Positions 17,009-26,337 of a DNA stretch of 64,000 nt are shown one piece after another. Made by a program: the position numbers and the translations under genes. The stretch lies in contig JAGSGY010000001.1 in NCBI GenBank assembly GCA_023954855.1, positions 62,001-126,000 of the forward strand, given 5' to 3'. The notes below the pieces were generated by a model. It had not been told where the DNA came from. It saw only the letters and a program-made list of their open reading frames with translations, and searched no databases. Position 1 is the stretch's first letter. Each line of letters starts with the position of its first letter. This DNA is from Pseudomonadota bacterium. GTDB taxonomy: Bacteria; Myxococcota_A; UBA796; GCA-2862545.

Positions 17009-17986
17009 ATGAAGACGCACAACCAAGTCCTCGAGGATCTTCGCCAAGCCGAGTCTCCCGCGCTCGAACGTCTCGCCTCCTTGGCGGCGAACGAGCTACT
17101 GACCCGGCCACTCGGCGAAGTCCTTGATGCGGACTTCGTTGCAGCCCAGGCCGCCGCTGTGCTGCAGAGCTTGGCCCGCCCCACGACCCGGGAGGCCATC
17201 GCGAAGCGAGTGGACGAAGGCATTCAGACGCACACGACCACGACCAGTTGCATGCGGGAACACGTTCCAGGCGAGGCTCTAGACCCTCTGCGTGAGCTGC
17301 TCGGCCGACCCCTCCACGTCAGCGAAGAGCTCACGCATAAGCTCATCGACCAAGGGGTCGTCCACCGCCTGCTGGCCGACGTCCTCGAGTCTGCGCTCAA
17401 GCGGTTCATGCGCCGGGCTCGGAGGGTTGACGACAAGCTCAAGGCCGTCGACGAACGGCTGGGCGGATTTGGTAGGCGTGCCCGAGGACTGTTCGGAAAC
17501 GTGGCTTCCGAGCTCGCCAGCGCGGTGGGCGAGGAGCTCGAGCACTCCGTCGAGGCCCGCATCAAAGAGTTCGTACATCAGGGAACCTCCGAGATGCTGA
17601 AGGTGGCGGCGCGCCGTATCGCTGACCCTGCACAAGCCGCCGCTTGGGGGGAGTTCCGCGTGGCGGTTCTCGAGCTGTTGATCGACACCCCGATCGCCGA
17701 CCTGGCGACCGAAGCCCAGGCGCAAGAGCCGGGTGCGGCAACCTCGGAGCTCCTTGCGGCACTCGGAGCCACGGCGCAGTCCGAGGGCTTTCAGGACGCC
17801 GTGGCCAGTGCCGTACGCCGCGCACAACAGGAAGTCGGTGACGGCACACTCGCCGCGTGGCTCGATGAACTCGAACTTCGCGAACTGTGGGGCGAGGCCA
17901 CGACGGGCCCTCTGGCAGACCAGCTGCGGCATGTCGTCGGCTCGGAGGCCTTCGGATCTTGGTGGGAACAGCAATTTGCCGATTGA
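17009..17986 (+). CDS. Hypothetical helical protein
   Basis: 325 aa. Start at 17009 follows AGAGGTG. The protein is almost entirely helical, charged, without signal peptide or membrane segment, with a basic middle (KRFMRRARRVDDK) and an aromatic acidic end (SWWEQQFAD). No family recognised. It is divergent from the propeller lipoprotein and precedes a small membrane protein by 44 bases in the same direction. Confidence 0.65.
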   Translation: MKTHNQVLEDLRQAESPALERLASLAANELLTRPLGEVLDADFVAAQAAAVLQSLARPTTREAIAKRVDEGIQTHTTTTSCMREHVPGEALDPLRELLGRPLHVSEELTHKLIDQGVVHRLLADVLESALKRFMRRARRVDDKLKAVDERLGGFGRRARGLFGNVASELASAVGEELEHSVEARIKEFVHQGTSEMLKVAARRIADPAQAAAWGEFRVAVLELLIDTPIADLATEAQAQEPGAATSELLAALGATAQSEGFQDAVASAVRRAQQEVGDGTLAAWLDELELRELWGEATTGPLADQLRHVVGSEAFGSWWEQQFAD

Positions 17987-18030
17987 CGTCGTGAACTCGA
18001 GCCTCTAAGACCGGCGTCTTGGAGGTCCCC

Positions 18031-18351
18031 ATGGACATGCCGAACGACTACAAGAACACCGGAATCCTGATGCTCATCGCGGGCATCATGAACATGATCG
18101 TGAGCGGCATCTGGATGGCCAGCTCGCTGTGCCTCTGCGTGAACTCGTGGTTTACGCTCGTCGTCGCCTTCGCCGAGATCGGTGTCGGGGCGATGATCCT
18201 CTCGGGCAACAAGATCCCCCAAGCCAAGATCGTCTCGATCCTCGGCATCGTCGGCGGCATTCTCTCGTTCTCGATGATGGCTGTGGGCCTTGAGGTCTTC
18301 GCGACGATCCTGCTCGGCAAGCCGGAAGTCGAAGAGTACCTGAACGGCTAG
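18031..18351 (+). CDS. Small multi-pass membrane protein, unknown function
   Basis: 106 aa with about three transmembrane helices (GILMLIAGIMNMIVSGIWM; FTLVVAFAEIGVGAMIL; VSILGIVGGILSFSMMAVGL). Start at 18031 chosen for GGAGG at 18021-18025. No catalytic residues seen. The stop is shared with the convergent gene through CTAG at 18348-18351. Confidence 0.7.
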   Translation: MDMPNDYKNTGILMLIAGIMNMIVSGIWMASSLCLCVNSWFTLVVAFAEIGVGAMILSGNKIPQAKIVSILGIVGGILSFSMMAVGLEVFATILLGKPEVEEYLNG

Positions 18352-19739
18352 CGCGGCTCTCTTGCGCCCTCGAGGCGCCTCTGCTCGACGTCGAGCATGA
18401 GGCCGCGCCGTGCGCGATCACCGTCATCGCCGTCAGGATAGACGTCGGTCACCGCGCCATTCGCAGAGAATCGCCAGCTCTGAGCGGCTCGAACGGCCCA
18501 AGCATCGCCGTCCACCGCCCACGGGCGCGCCTGGACATCGTCCCCAACCAGCCAGCCGTAGACATCAGCCAAGCTGATGGTCTGATGCAACAGGGGTGCC
18601 TGTCCGTGCAGCGCGACGGGCACTTCCAGTGTCTGCGCTTCAAAACGCTTGCCGAGCCACTCTTCAGGCCCGAGCGCGATGCCCCCGAGGCCGACGACCG
18701 CGACCCGCCCCTCCGGTCCAGCCGCCTCGGCGATGGCGGCAATCGCCTCGTCGACCACCCCGACTTCTCCGAGGTAGGAGGCATGGACGAAGGCCGGGTC
18801 ACGGATGCCCGGAAAGCTCGACTGGAGGGCGCTCGGCAGCCCTGGATGTGCTGTCCCTCCAGGGTCGCGCCCCTCGTAGAAGCGCTCGTCCCAAGGCGGA
18901 GGAGGCTCCAGCGGAGCGAGGGGATCGGTGAGATGAACCCACGCAAACGCACAACCCGACCGGCCGGCGACCCATCTGGAAGCCACCGATGCCGTCTCCC
19001 AGGCGGGCCTCTCTTCGGGCTCGGGTAGGCCGAGAAGCTTGCCCACTGCTGTCCTTGGGATCAGCCGAAGACCGGCCCGCGCGTCGTCGAACGTGTTGAA
19101 GCCGGCTCGCGGCGCCACTTCCCGGGACACAAACGCCCCCGTCTCACAGCCTTGCCGTCGGAAGTGTTCGGCGAGTGGCGTTCCCCCCGTGCTCCACGGC
19201 ATGCGCCCAACGAGCACGGCATCGAGGGCCACCTCTGTATCTGGGCTCGGCGTGATCCCCAGCAACCTGCGTCCGTGAAGTGCGAGTTCCTCAGTACGTC
19301 GAAGCGCGGGCCACGCGTCCGCCCGCAGACCATCGACGGTCACGAGCACGGTGCGGGGCCCTGCGGATCGCGCCGGTCGGTTCGGCACCCACCAAAGGAG
19401 AAGCGATACGCCGAGTAGCGCCACCAGTGGTTTCAGCGGAACACGAAGGGCAGCTAGCCCCAGCGCGACGAGGACCGCAGCCAGCGCAAGGTGACCGTGA
19501 ATCGCCGCTGCGCCGCCTACGAGGACGAGCGCACTCGAGCAGAGCACCCTCGGCCCCTTATCGCTCAGCCACGCGAAACCGAGCGACAGAGGAACCGCTA
19601 CTGACGCCGACGCACACAGCCCGACTAGAGAGTCCACGAGCGAAGGATGGAGGGGCCCCAGCGCCAGCCACACCCCTTCGACACCGGCTGAGATCAGCCC
19701 GCCTGCCGCCGCCCAGGACCACGGTTTCACGTCTTCCAC
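18348..19739 (-). CDS. Membrane-anchored alkaline-phosphatase/sulfatase-fold protein
   Basis: 463 aa. Several transmembrane helices occupy the first 125 residues. A soluble domain follows with the fold's opening motif VLVTVDGLRADAWP and a nucleophile-like block SPDTEVALDAVLVGRMPW. The position used by formylglycine in sulfatases holds Thr, so it is not a standard sulfatase. The plan recalls membrane phosphoglycerol or phosphoethanolamine transferases, but some metal ligands are hard to see (the usual DHGxx block reads GLGGIALG), so it may be inactive. Confidence 0.65.
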   Translation of the reverse strand: MEDVKPWSWAAAGGLISAGVEGVWLALGPLHPSLVDSLVGLCASASVAVPLSLGFAWLSDKGPRVLCSSALVLVGGAAAIHGHLALAAVLVALGLAALRVPLKPLVALLGVSLLLWWVPNRPARSAGPRTVLVTVDGLRADAWPALRRTEELALHGRRLLGITPSPDTEVALDAVLVGRMPWSTGGTPLAEHFRRQGCETGAFVSREVAPRAGFNTFDDARAGLRLIPRTAVGKLLGLPEPEERPAWETASVASRWVAGRSGCAFAWVHLTDPLAPLEPPPPWDERFYEGRDPGGTAHPGLPSALQSSFPGIRDPAFVHASYLGEVGVVDEAIAAIAEAAGPEGRVAVVGLGGIALGPEEWLGKRFEAQTLEVPVALHGQAPLLHQTISLADVYGWLVGDDVQARPWAVDGDAWAVRAAQSWRFSANGAVTDVYPDGDDGDRARRGLMLDVEQRRLEGAREPR

Positions 19740-19807
19740 GCCCCCAGCATAGCCCCCGGAGACGGTCCAGCCGGTTCACGCGACACGTCAGGTTCGCGTC
19801 CAGTCCG

Positions 19808-19836
19808 TTGCCGACGGCCTATGCGCGTGACACAAT
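19808..19836 (+). promoter_or_regulatory. Possible promoter of the TolA-like protein gene
   Basis: TTGCCG (19808-19813), 17-base spacer, CACAAT (19831-19836), each 4 of 6 to the sigma-70 consensus, 40 bases before the ATG at 19877. It lies in the 137-base divergent gap. Read by eye. Confidence 0.35.
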
Positions 19837-19876
19837 GCCTCGTCACGCGGGCCCAACTCACCCTTGGGGGTCACCA

Positions 19877-21448
19877 ATGTCCCTTCGTCGTTCTCTGTTC
19901 GGCCTGTCGCTTCTTGCGCTGCCTTCACTCGCCTTTGGTGGCGACACAGTGGTTCTCTCTCCGCTTCTTGCGAAGGGCGTGGATCCAATGGTCGTGATGA
20001 ACGTCACGTCCTTGATGTCCTCTGAGCTCGACTTCATGGGCGACGTCGACGGCGTCGTGGAGCTTCCGAAGTCTCCCAGCAGCTCCAGCTGCATGAAGTC
20101 GTCGAGCTGCCTCTCCGGCCTCGCGTCTGAGGGCGGTGGTTCGAAGGTCATTGCCGGAACCATCACCGCGTCTGGCAGCCAATTCGTGCTCGACCTCGTG
20201 CTCTACAGCAAGTCGCAAGGTCGCATCGAGCGCGCGAAGGAGTTCCGGCTCGACTCCAACCCCGAGGCCGTGGCTGACGGCATGACCGCCGTGCTCAAAG
20301 AACTGTGGACCGGCAAGGCTCCCGCCGCAGAGCAGGCCGAAGAGCCCGCCCTGGCGAGCTTCACCGCGCCCGCAGTCGACGATGGCGATGACATCGCCTT
20401 CGAAGACGACCTCTCCGACTGGGATCCGGAAGAGGAGGCCCGCGCCGAAGCCGAGCGCAAGCGCGCCGAAGAAGAGGCGCGTCGTCAGGCTGAAGAGGCC
20501 GAGCGCGCCCGTCGGGCCGAAGAAGAGCGTCGCCGCGCCGAAGAGGAGCGTGCTCGCCGCGAGGCCGAAGAGCGCGCCCGTCGCGAAGAAGAAGACCGTC
20601 GCCGCGAGCAGGCCCGTCGCGAAGAGGAAGAGCGTCGTCGCGCCGAAGAAGAGCGTCGCCGTTCAGCATCCGAGCCCGAGCCCGAGCCCGAGTTCGACGC
20701 CAGTGCCATCTCATTCGGCGATGCCTCGAGTGAGATCACTACCGAGGAAATCAACGACGCGATTCAGTTCGGAAGCACACCCGCTCCCGCCCCCGTCGCG
20801 CCGGCTCCCGCCCCAGCACCCCGCCGCACGTCGCGCACCATCGAGGACCCGGACGAGGCGGACCGCAAGGCACGCATGCAGGACCTCGACAGCGAGAAGC
20901 CCGCAAGAGTCGAACGCGAAGCCGCCATGTTCACCCTCGCCGTCCGCGGCGGAGGGGCCAAGTACTACGGCCTCAACTTCGTCACGGCCGGCGGCGAGAT
21001 CAGTCTGGCACTGGGCAAGTCCGGAGTATCGGCCGTCATCGGCATGGAGACCTACGCCGCAGGGCGCCAGGTTCCGGTCGAGCTGCAAGAGAGCTTCGGT
21101 CGCACGAGTGAGTGGAACTTCCTCTACCCGGTCAATGTCGGCGCCATCTACCGCCTCCACAAGGGCGGTCTGGCGGTCCCCTACTTCGGCGCAGACATCA
21201 TCGGAGCATCGTACTTCCAAGATCCGCAGACCGAGATCGCGGGTCTAGCCATCGAAGGCAAGCGCTACAACACGATCGGCGCACGTGGCCGGGTCGGTGT
21301 CGACCTCATGTTCACCTCGAACTTCGGGCTGAACATCAACGCCGCCATCGGCGGATGGTCCGGCAAGCGCTGGCCGGTCATCGACCGCACCACGAAGGCT
21401 GGCGGCCTGTTGCCCCAGATCTCCGCCGGTGCCCTCGCCGCCTTCTAG
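19877..21448 (+). CDS. Exported TolA-like coiled-coil protein with beta-rich C-terminal domain
   Basis: 523 aa. Signal peptide MSLRRSLFGLSLLALPSLAFGG. Residues about 25-170 form a small folded domain. About 185-260 is an uninterrupted Ala/Glu/Arg helix with repeats such as RRAEEERARREAEERARR, then EPEPEPEF, a Pro/Ala linker (PAPAPVAPAPAPAPRR), and a C-terminal domain of alternating hydrophobic strands ending GALAAF, like an outer-membrane barrel. The layout suggests a periplasm-spanning rod joined to an envelope domain. The gene is followed 15 bases later by a membrane protein gene starting with TTG. Confidence 0.7.
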   Translation: MSLRRSLFGLSLLALPSLAFGGDTVVLSPLLAKGVDPMVVMNVTSLMSSELDFMGDVDGVVELPKSPSSSSCMKSSSCLSGLASEGGGSKVIAGTITASGSQFVLDLVLYSKSQGRIERAKEFRLDSNPEAVADGMTAVLKELWTGKAPAAEQAEEPALASFTAPAVDDGDDIAFEDDLSDWDPEEEARAEAERKRAEEEARRQAEEAERARRAEEERRRAEEERARREAEERARREEEDRRREQARREEEERRRAEEERRRSASEPEPEPEFDASAISFGDASSEITTEEINDAIQFGSTPAPAPVAPAPAPAPRRTSRTIEDPDEADRKARMQDLDSEKPARVEREAAMFTLAVRGGGAKYYGLNFVTAGGEISLALGKSGVSAVIGMETYAAGRQVPVELQESFGRTSEWNFLYPVNVGAIYRLHKGGLAVPYFGADIIGASYFQDPQTEIAGLAIEGKRYNTIGARGRVGVDLMFTSNFGLNINAAIGGWSGKRWPVIDRTTKAGGLLPQISAGALAAF

Positions 21449-21463
21449 GACAGCAGCATCGGC

Positions 21464-22552
21464 TTGGACGCGCTCATTCCAGTGCTCTGCCTCCTCAGTG
21501 GAGGCATCCTCACCCTGACGCTGCTCTGGCTGCTCGCGCGCCGGGCCTGGCGACAGCTGGCTGTGGCCGAGGCCTACCGCGAGACCTCCCGACGCCTCGG
21601 GCTGACGCTCGACACTCGGGGTCTATCGATTCGCGGGTACCTACAGGAGCGGCGCATCTGGATTGGCGAAGTGATGCTGGGCTACGGGGCCGATCGTGGC
21701 ACGGAGGTCCGCGGAATCCTTCGGCTCGACCGGCCGCTCGGCTTCGGTCTGCAAGTACGCAAGCGCGGTGGACGACGGCTCTTGCGGCGGCGGCGCTCCG
21801 CCACGGTGACGACTGGGCACGAGGACCTCGACAAGGAACTCGAGGTTCGCGCCGATGATTCTGACCGCGTCGCCGAGTTGATCAACGACCGCGTCGCCGA
21901 GGCCCTTCGCACCCTGAAGCGGCGCTGGCCCGACATCGCGCTGACCGACCACCACATCCGCGTCTACCTCAACAAGTCCGAGACGAGCGCCGAGGGCCTC
22001 GAGGACTTGGTTCGCGCCATGGATGGCGTCGCCAACGCGCTCGTCGACGTGCGCAGCGAGCTTCCGCCTCCGCCCGGGCTCCAGCAGTGGATCGAGCCGT
22101 GGCGTGGACTGGCCGGGGACCTCGGCCTCGACTTCGAAGAGAACTTTCCCGCCCTCTCGGGCGAGATGGAGGGCCTCAAGGTCCGCGTCATAGCCCGACG
22201 CGCCGCCGAGCGGTACGTCAGCGAGATCCGCGTCATGCATGCCAAACACCAGATGCTCGGTCTGCGCCTGGTCCCACAGCATGGACCGGACGGCTACTGG
22301 AGCGTCGGCCAGGACATCCAAGTCGAGGATGAAGCCTTCGATCGTGCATTTGTGATCAAGGGCTACGACCCCGATCGCATTCGCGAACTGCTGGACGGAC
22401 CCGTCCGCGCCACGTTGCTCGAGAGCTTGGAACTCGGGCCCATCGAGGTCGATGACCACGGCATCCAACTCGGCGAGGCCCCGCTCGATCCGGCGGCCCT
22501 GGCGCCCGCGATCCAGCTCGCGGTTCGCGTCGCTCTCGCTCTCGCCTGGTGA
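21464..22552 (+). CDS. Membrane-anchored protein of unknown function (TTG start)
   Basis: 362 aa, starting at TTG 21464; no ATG or GTG before the first membrane helix is in frame. One N-terminal transmembrane helix (IPVLCLLSGGILTLTLLWLL), then a soluble, basic domain (RRLLRRRRSATV at about 104-115) with no recognised fold. It follows the TolA-like gene by 15 bases and is probably in the same transcript. Confidence 0.65.
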   Translation: MDALIPVLCLLSGGILTLTLLWLLARRAWRQLAVAEAYRETSRRLGLTLDTRGLSIRGYLQERRIWIGEVMLGYGADRGTEVRGILRLDRPLGFGLQVRKRGGRRLLRRRRSATVTTGHEDLDKELEVRADDSDRVAELINDRVAEALRTLKRRWPDIALTDHHIRVYLNKSETSAEGLEDLVRAMDGVANALVDVRSELPPPPGLQQWIEPWRGLAGDLGLDFEENFPALSGEMEGLKVRVIARRAAERYVSEIRVMHAKHQMLGLRLVPQHGPDGYWSVGQDIQVEDEAFDRAFVIKGYDPDRIRELLDGPVRATLLESLELGPIEVDDHGIQLGEAPLDPAALAPAIQLAVRVALALAW

Positions 22553-22570
22553 ACGCGCCCTTTCCGGTTA

Positions 22571-22576
22571 TATAAT
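22571..22576 (+). promoter_or_regulatory. Consensus -10 box upstream of the NYN-domain gene
   Basis: TATAAT at 22571-22576, inside an AT-rich patch unlike its GC-rich surroundings, 24 bases before the ATG at 22600. No good -35 is seen about 17 bases upstream. Confidence 0.45.
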
Positions 22577-22599
22577 CTCGCTTTTCCGGGATTTATCTT

Positions 22600-23514
22600 A
22601 TGCGCGTCGCTTTGTTCTTCGATGGCAAGAACCACATGAAGGCCCTAGGGCGAGCTGCCGAGAATCGGTGGTTGGACCACGGTCGGTTGGCGGATTGGAT
22701 CGTCAAAGAGGTCGGCGGCACCAGCCTCGCCGCGGCCCACTACTACACGGGCGTGCCGAACCCGAACGACGAAGACCGCGGTCGCCACGCGCTGACGGAC
22801 CTACTCGACGAGCTCGAGCGCCGGCCAGGCTTCTTCGTGCACCGCTTCAACCGCCGCGCGAACACGCGCGAGTGTCCACACTGCTCCGAGGTCATCGCGT
22901 ACACCGAAGAGAAGATGGTCGACACCTCGCTCGTGGCCGACATCATCACCTACGCCGTCCGCGACGCCTTCGATATCGCCGTCATCTTCTCGGGTGACCT
23001 CGACATCGCCCCCGGACTCTCCGCAGTGCACGCGCTCGGCAAGCAGGCCTGGGTGGCTACCTTCGGCAACGCCGGCCTGTCCCGCACGCTGACCCGCACG
23101 GCGTGGGGCACGATCGATCTGCTTGACTCCATCCACCAGTATTCGTACTCGGACCTCGGCAGTGCGCCGATGCTCGAGGTCGCGCCGGCATCCATCGACG
23201 ATGTCGACCGCGAGATGGTCCGCGAGTTGCGCCGCGCCGAGGCCCACTTCGGAACCGGCGGCGGCTTTGTCGGTGCGCATTACTTCGTGCATCGCTGGAA
23301 AGGCCACGGCATTCCCGATGCCCCAGAGCTCCGGCGACAGGCCCTCCAGCGCTTGATGACCGAAGGACTCGTCGAGACCTACTCGGTCGACGGAAAGACG
23401 GCGGTCCGCGCAGCGCAGATCGACCTCCCTGACGAAGACGAAACTGTCGAGATGCAGCTTACGGACGCAATTAAGCGCATCCGGATCCGCGCGAGCGCCG
23501 ACGCCGGCAAGTAG
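22600..23514 (+). CDS. NYN (PIN-like) nuclease-domain protein with C-terminal winged-helix-like region
   Basis: 304 aa. The NYN/LabA domain covers about 1-190 and shows its acidic residues: VALFFDGKN, EKMVDTSLVADI and IFSGDLDIAPG. A CPHC pair (about 89-92) may bind zinc, with partner residues not obvious. The C-terminal part (about 205-285) looks like an OST-HTH or winged-helix nucleic-acid binding region. Such proteins are predicted RNases. The gene has its own TATAAT and no overlap with neighbours. Confidence 0.85.
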   Translation: MRVALFFDGKNHMKALGRAAENRWLDHGRLADWIVKEVGGTSLAAAHYYTGVPNPNDEDRGRHALTDLLDELERRPGFFVHRFNRRANTRECPHCSEVIAYTEEKMVDTSLVADIITYAVRDAFDIAVIFSGDLDIAPGLSAVHALGKQAWVATFGNAGLSRTLTRTAWGTIDLLDSIHQYSYSDLGSAPMLEVAPASIDDVDREMVRELRRAEAHFGTGGGFVGAHYFVHRWKGHGIPDAPELRRQALQRLMTEGLVETYSVDGKTAVRAAQIDLPDEDETVEMQLTDAIKRIRIRASADAGK

Positions 23515-23620
23515 CTCGGTCGTTCGAGCCGGATCAATCCGTGCCAGGCGCTTGCCGCCCGCTCCTGCGTGACTACCCTCCGCCCATTCGGCCCCCCCGC
23601 TGGGAGGCTAGGAGGAACAC

Positions 23621-25474
23621 ATGGCACGCAAGTTCAAGGCTGAGGTCTCCGAGCTTCTCGACCTCATGATCCACTCGCTGTACACCGACCGCGAGATTTT
23701 CCTGCGCGAGCTGGTCTCGAACGCCGCAGACGCCCTCGATAAGGTCCGCTTTCTGGGCTTGACCCACGAGGACCTGACTGCCGGTAGCGGAGACGTCGAC
23801 GGCATTCGAGTCACGGTCGATGCCGAGGCCGGAACCATCACTGTCGAGGACGACGGCGTAGGACTCACCGAGGCTGAGGCCGTCGCCAACCTCGGCACCA
23901 TCGCCCACTCCGGCTCGAAGAAGTTCCTTCAGGCGCTCAAGGAGGGCGAGAGCAGCGCACCGGAGTTGATTGGCCAGTTCGGCGTCGGCTTCTACTCAGC
24001 CTTCATGGTCGCCGACGAAGTGTCCGTCGAGTCCCTGTCGGCCTTGCCCGGCGAGGAGCCCGTCATCTGGCGCTCCAAGGGCAAGGGCACCTACGACGTG
24101 AAGAAGGGCACGCGCACGACGCGCGGTACGACCATCACGCTGCACTTGCGCGAGGACTCCACCGAATTCGCCGATGAGTGGCGCCTGAAGGGCATCGTCA
24201 AGCGCTACTCGGACTTCCTGCCCTGGCCCGTTGCTGTGGCGGGCGAGCAGGCAAACACCGCCAAGGCCATCTGGCAAGAGATACCCACCAACGTGAAGGA
24301 GGAGGAGGCCAACGCCTTCTACAAGACCCTCTCGAACGACTGGCAGGACCCGGCCCACCGCATCCACCTCAAGGTGGACTCGCCGCTGCAGTACGCCGCG
24401 ATGCTGTTCATCCCCTCCGCCCCTCCCCACGACTTGTTCCTGCAGCACGTCGACCGCGGTCCGCGCCTGTACGCCAAGCGCGTGATGATCATGGAGCACG
24501 CCGGCGAACTGCTTCCCGACTGGCTCCGCTTCGTGCGCGGCGTCGTCGACAGCGAGGATGTGAAGCTCAACGTCTCTCGCGAGATGCTCCAGAAGACCCC
24601 CGTCGTCCGCAAGATCCGCGAAGCGCTCATCAAGCGCGTGCTCAAGGACCTCGGCCGCCTCGCACGTCGCGAGCCGGAGGAGGGAGAGGAAGACGTCTAC
24701 GCCGCCATCTGGAAGAACTTTGGCGTGCTGCTCAAGGAAGGCGCCTACCACGAGCATGGCGAGACCCGCGAGAAGCTGACCGAGCTGCTCCGGTTCAACG
24801 CCTTGTCCCACGAGGACGAGGACGGTCAGATCTCGCTCGCCGCCTACAAGGAGGCCATGCCCGAGGGCCAGGACACGATCTGGTACCTGACCGCCGAGTC
24901 CCGCGACAGCGCGCTTGCTTCCCCCTTGCTCGAGTCGTTCCGCAAGAAGGGCTACGACGTGCTCCTACTCACCAACCCGGTCGACGAGTGGTTGGTGGGT
25001 GCCGTGACCGAGTACGGCGAGCTTCCGCTCAAGTCCGTCTCGCGCGGTGAGCTCGACATGGACGACGAGGCCATCGAGGACGGTGCCGACCTGACCGGCC
25101 TCGGTCCGTGGATGAAGGACCTCTTCGACGGCGCAGTCCACGACGTGCGTGCCTCGGGACGTCTCACCGACTCGGCGTGTGTGCTTGTCGACAGCGAAGA
25201 CGGCATCTCCGGCAACATGGAGCGCATCCTTCGCGAAGCCCAGCAGGCCGCTCCTGCCGCCGAGCGCGTGCTCGAGCTGAACGCGGGACACCCACTGGTG
25301 AAGAACCTCGCCCAGCTTCACGCCGACGGCAAGACCAGCGTGGCCGAGCCGCTCGCACGTCTTCTCCTCGACGACGCCCTGTTGCTCGAGGGCACCGTGC
25401 GTGACCCAGCGGCCATCGGACGCCGTCTGCAGGCGCTTCTCGAGCAGGCAAGCGCCTCGGCGATCAACGCCTAG
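23621..25474 (+). CDS. htpG: Molecular chaperone HtpG (Hsp90 family)
   Basis: 617 aa, the usual bacterial Hsp90 size. The GHKL ATPase domain shows the conserved blocks REIFLRELVSNAADALDK, DDGVGLT, GTIAHSGSKKF and GQFGVGFYSAFMVAD. The middle domain has the catalytic-loop block LNVSREMLQKTPVVRKIR, and the C-terminal dimerisation domain follows. Start at 23621 preceded by AGGAGGAAC. It is an ATP-dependent dimeric chaperone of the cytosol. No CIRCE element was seen upstream. It shares the stop tetramer CTAG with the convergent gene. Confidence 0.97.
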   Translation: MARKFKAEVSELLDLMIHSLYTDREIFLRELVSNAADALDKVRFLGLTHEDLTAGSGDVDGIRVTVDAEAGTITVEDDGVGLTEAEAVANLGTIAHSGSKKFLQALKEGESSAPELIGQFGVGFYSAFMVADEVSVESLSALPGEEPVIWRSKGKGTYDVKKGTRTTRGTTITLHLREDSTEFADEWRLKGIVKRYSDFLPWPVAVAGEQANTAKAIWQEIPTNVKEEEANAFYKTLSNDWQDPAHRIHLKVDSPLQYAAMLFIPSAPPHDLFLQHVDRGPRLYAKRVMIMEHAGELLPDWLRFVRGVVDSEDVKLNVSREMLQKTPVVRKIREALIKRVLKDLGRLARREPEEGEEDVYAAIWKNFGVLLKEGAYHEHGETREKLTELLRFNALSHEDEDGQISLAAYKEAMPEGQDTIWYLTAESRDSALASPLLESFRKKGYDVLLLTNPVDEWLVGAVTEYGELPLKSVSRGELDMDDEAIEDGADLTGLGPWMKDLFDGAVHDVRASGRLTDSACVLVDSEDGISGNMERILREAQQAAPAAERVLELNAGHPLVKNLAQLHADGKTSVAEPLARLLLDDALLLEGTVRDPAAIGRRLQALLEQASASAINA

Positions 25475-26286
25475 TCGAACAGTGCTCCGAGCGATCCGGG
25501 ACCCTCGACCAGGTCTCGGATCGTGATGGCCTCGGCCGCGAGGACCTCGGGTTCCTGCAGCTTGACGAGCTGATGCGAGAGCACGGTCGCACCCGTACCG
25601 GTGCGGCCCATTCGTTTGGTCCGCACCTCGATGGTCTCGCCGGCGATGACCGCCTGACGCCACTTCACGAACTCGGCGACCGGCACCATGTTCTGTGGAT
25701 CGACGCCCGCAGCGCGAATCACTCGACTCGTCGCCTCGTCGCACCAGTCCAGGTAGAGCGGGTGGTTCACGTGGGCGAGCGGATCCATATCCGTATGCCA
25801 GACCTCGAAGACAAAGCGAGACTCGGGTCCGTCCGCATCGGTCCACGACGGCAATGTCGCGACCGGTCCTTCGGGGACTGGGTCGAAGGATGCGATGAGT
25901 TCCTCGCTCGCCCGGGCGGGTGCGATCCCCTCGCCTTCCTTGATGCGCTCACGCACGTGAACCCACTCCTGGGTGGCCGTCGCCGCCGGTTCATCGGACG
26001 CATACAGCACGATCTGCCGCGGCGTGATGATGCGACGCCGGAACTCAGAGACCCAGGTCTGTCCGCGCACCGGCTCCCCGTACTTGATCTCGCGGTGGTG
26101 AACCACGGTCATCGTGCGGACGATGAAGGCAATGCCCTCCTCGCGATACCGCGATGGTGGCCAGCCCACTCGACTCGACCCCACGAGCGCTGCATCCTGG
26201 AACGAACGCCAGATGTCGCCGGCGCGGGCCACATCGCGAGGCGTAAAACAATGGCGGGAGAGCATCAGGGGGATGTCGTGCTTCAT
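25471..26286 (-). CDS. Double-hotdog acyl-CoA/ACP thioesterase family protein
   Basis: 271 aa with two hotdog-like halves. The second begins RFVFEVWHTDMDPLAHVNHPLYLDW, of which the WHTDMDPLAHVNH block is typical of 4-hydroxybenzoyl-CoA and acyl-ACP thioesterases. It probably hydrolyses an acyl thioester; the chain is unknown. The start at 26286 is chosen because upstream sequence in frame has no family similarity. The gap to the divergent JAMM-helicase gene is only 51 bases. Confidence 0.75.
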   Translation of the reverse strand: MKHDIPLMLSRHCFTPRDVARAGDIWRSFQDAALVGSSRVGWPPSRYREEGIAFIVRTMTVVHHREIKYGEPVRGQTWVSEFRRRIITPRQIVLYASDEPAATATQEWVHVRERIKEGEGIAPARASEELIASFDPVPEGPVATLPSWTDADGPESRFVFEVWHTDMDPLAHVNHPLYLDWCDEATSRVIRAAGVDPQNMVPVAEFVKWRQAVIAGETIEVRTKRMGRTGTGATVLSHQLVKLQEPEVLAAEAITIRDLVEGPGSLGALFD

Positions 26287-26337
26287 CGGTTCCTCATGGG
26301 CCAAGGTGCGTAGCACGATGGCGGGATAGGTCGGTGC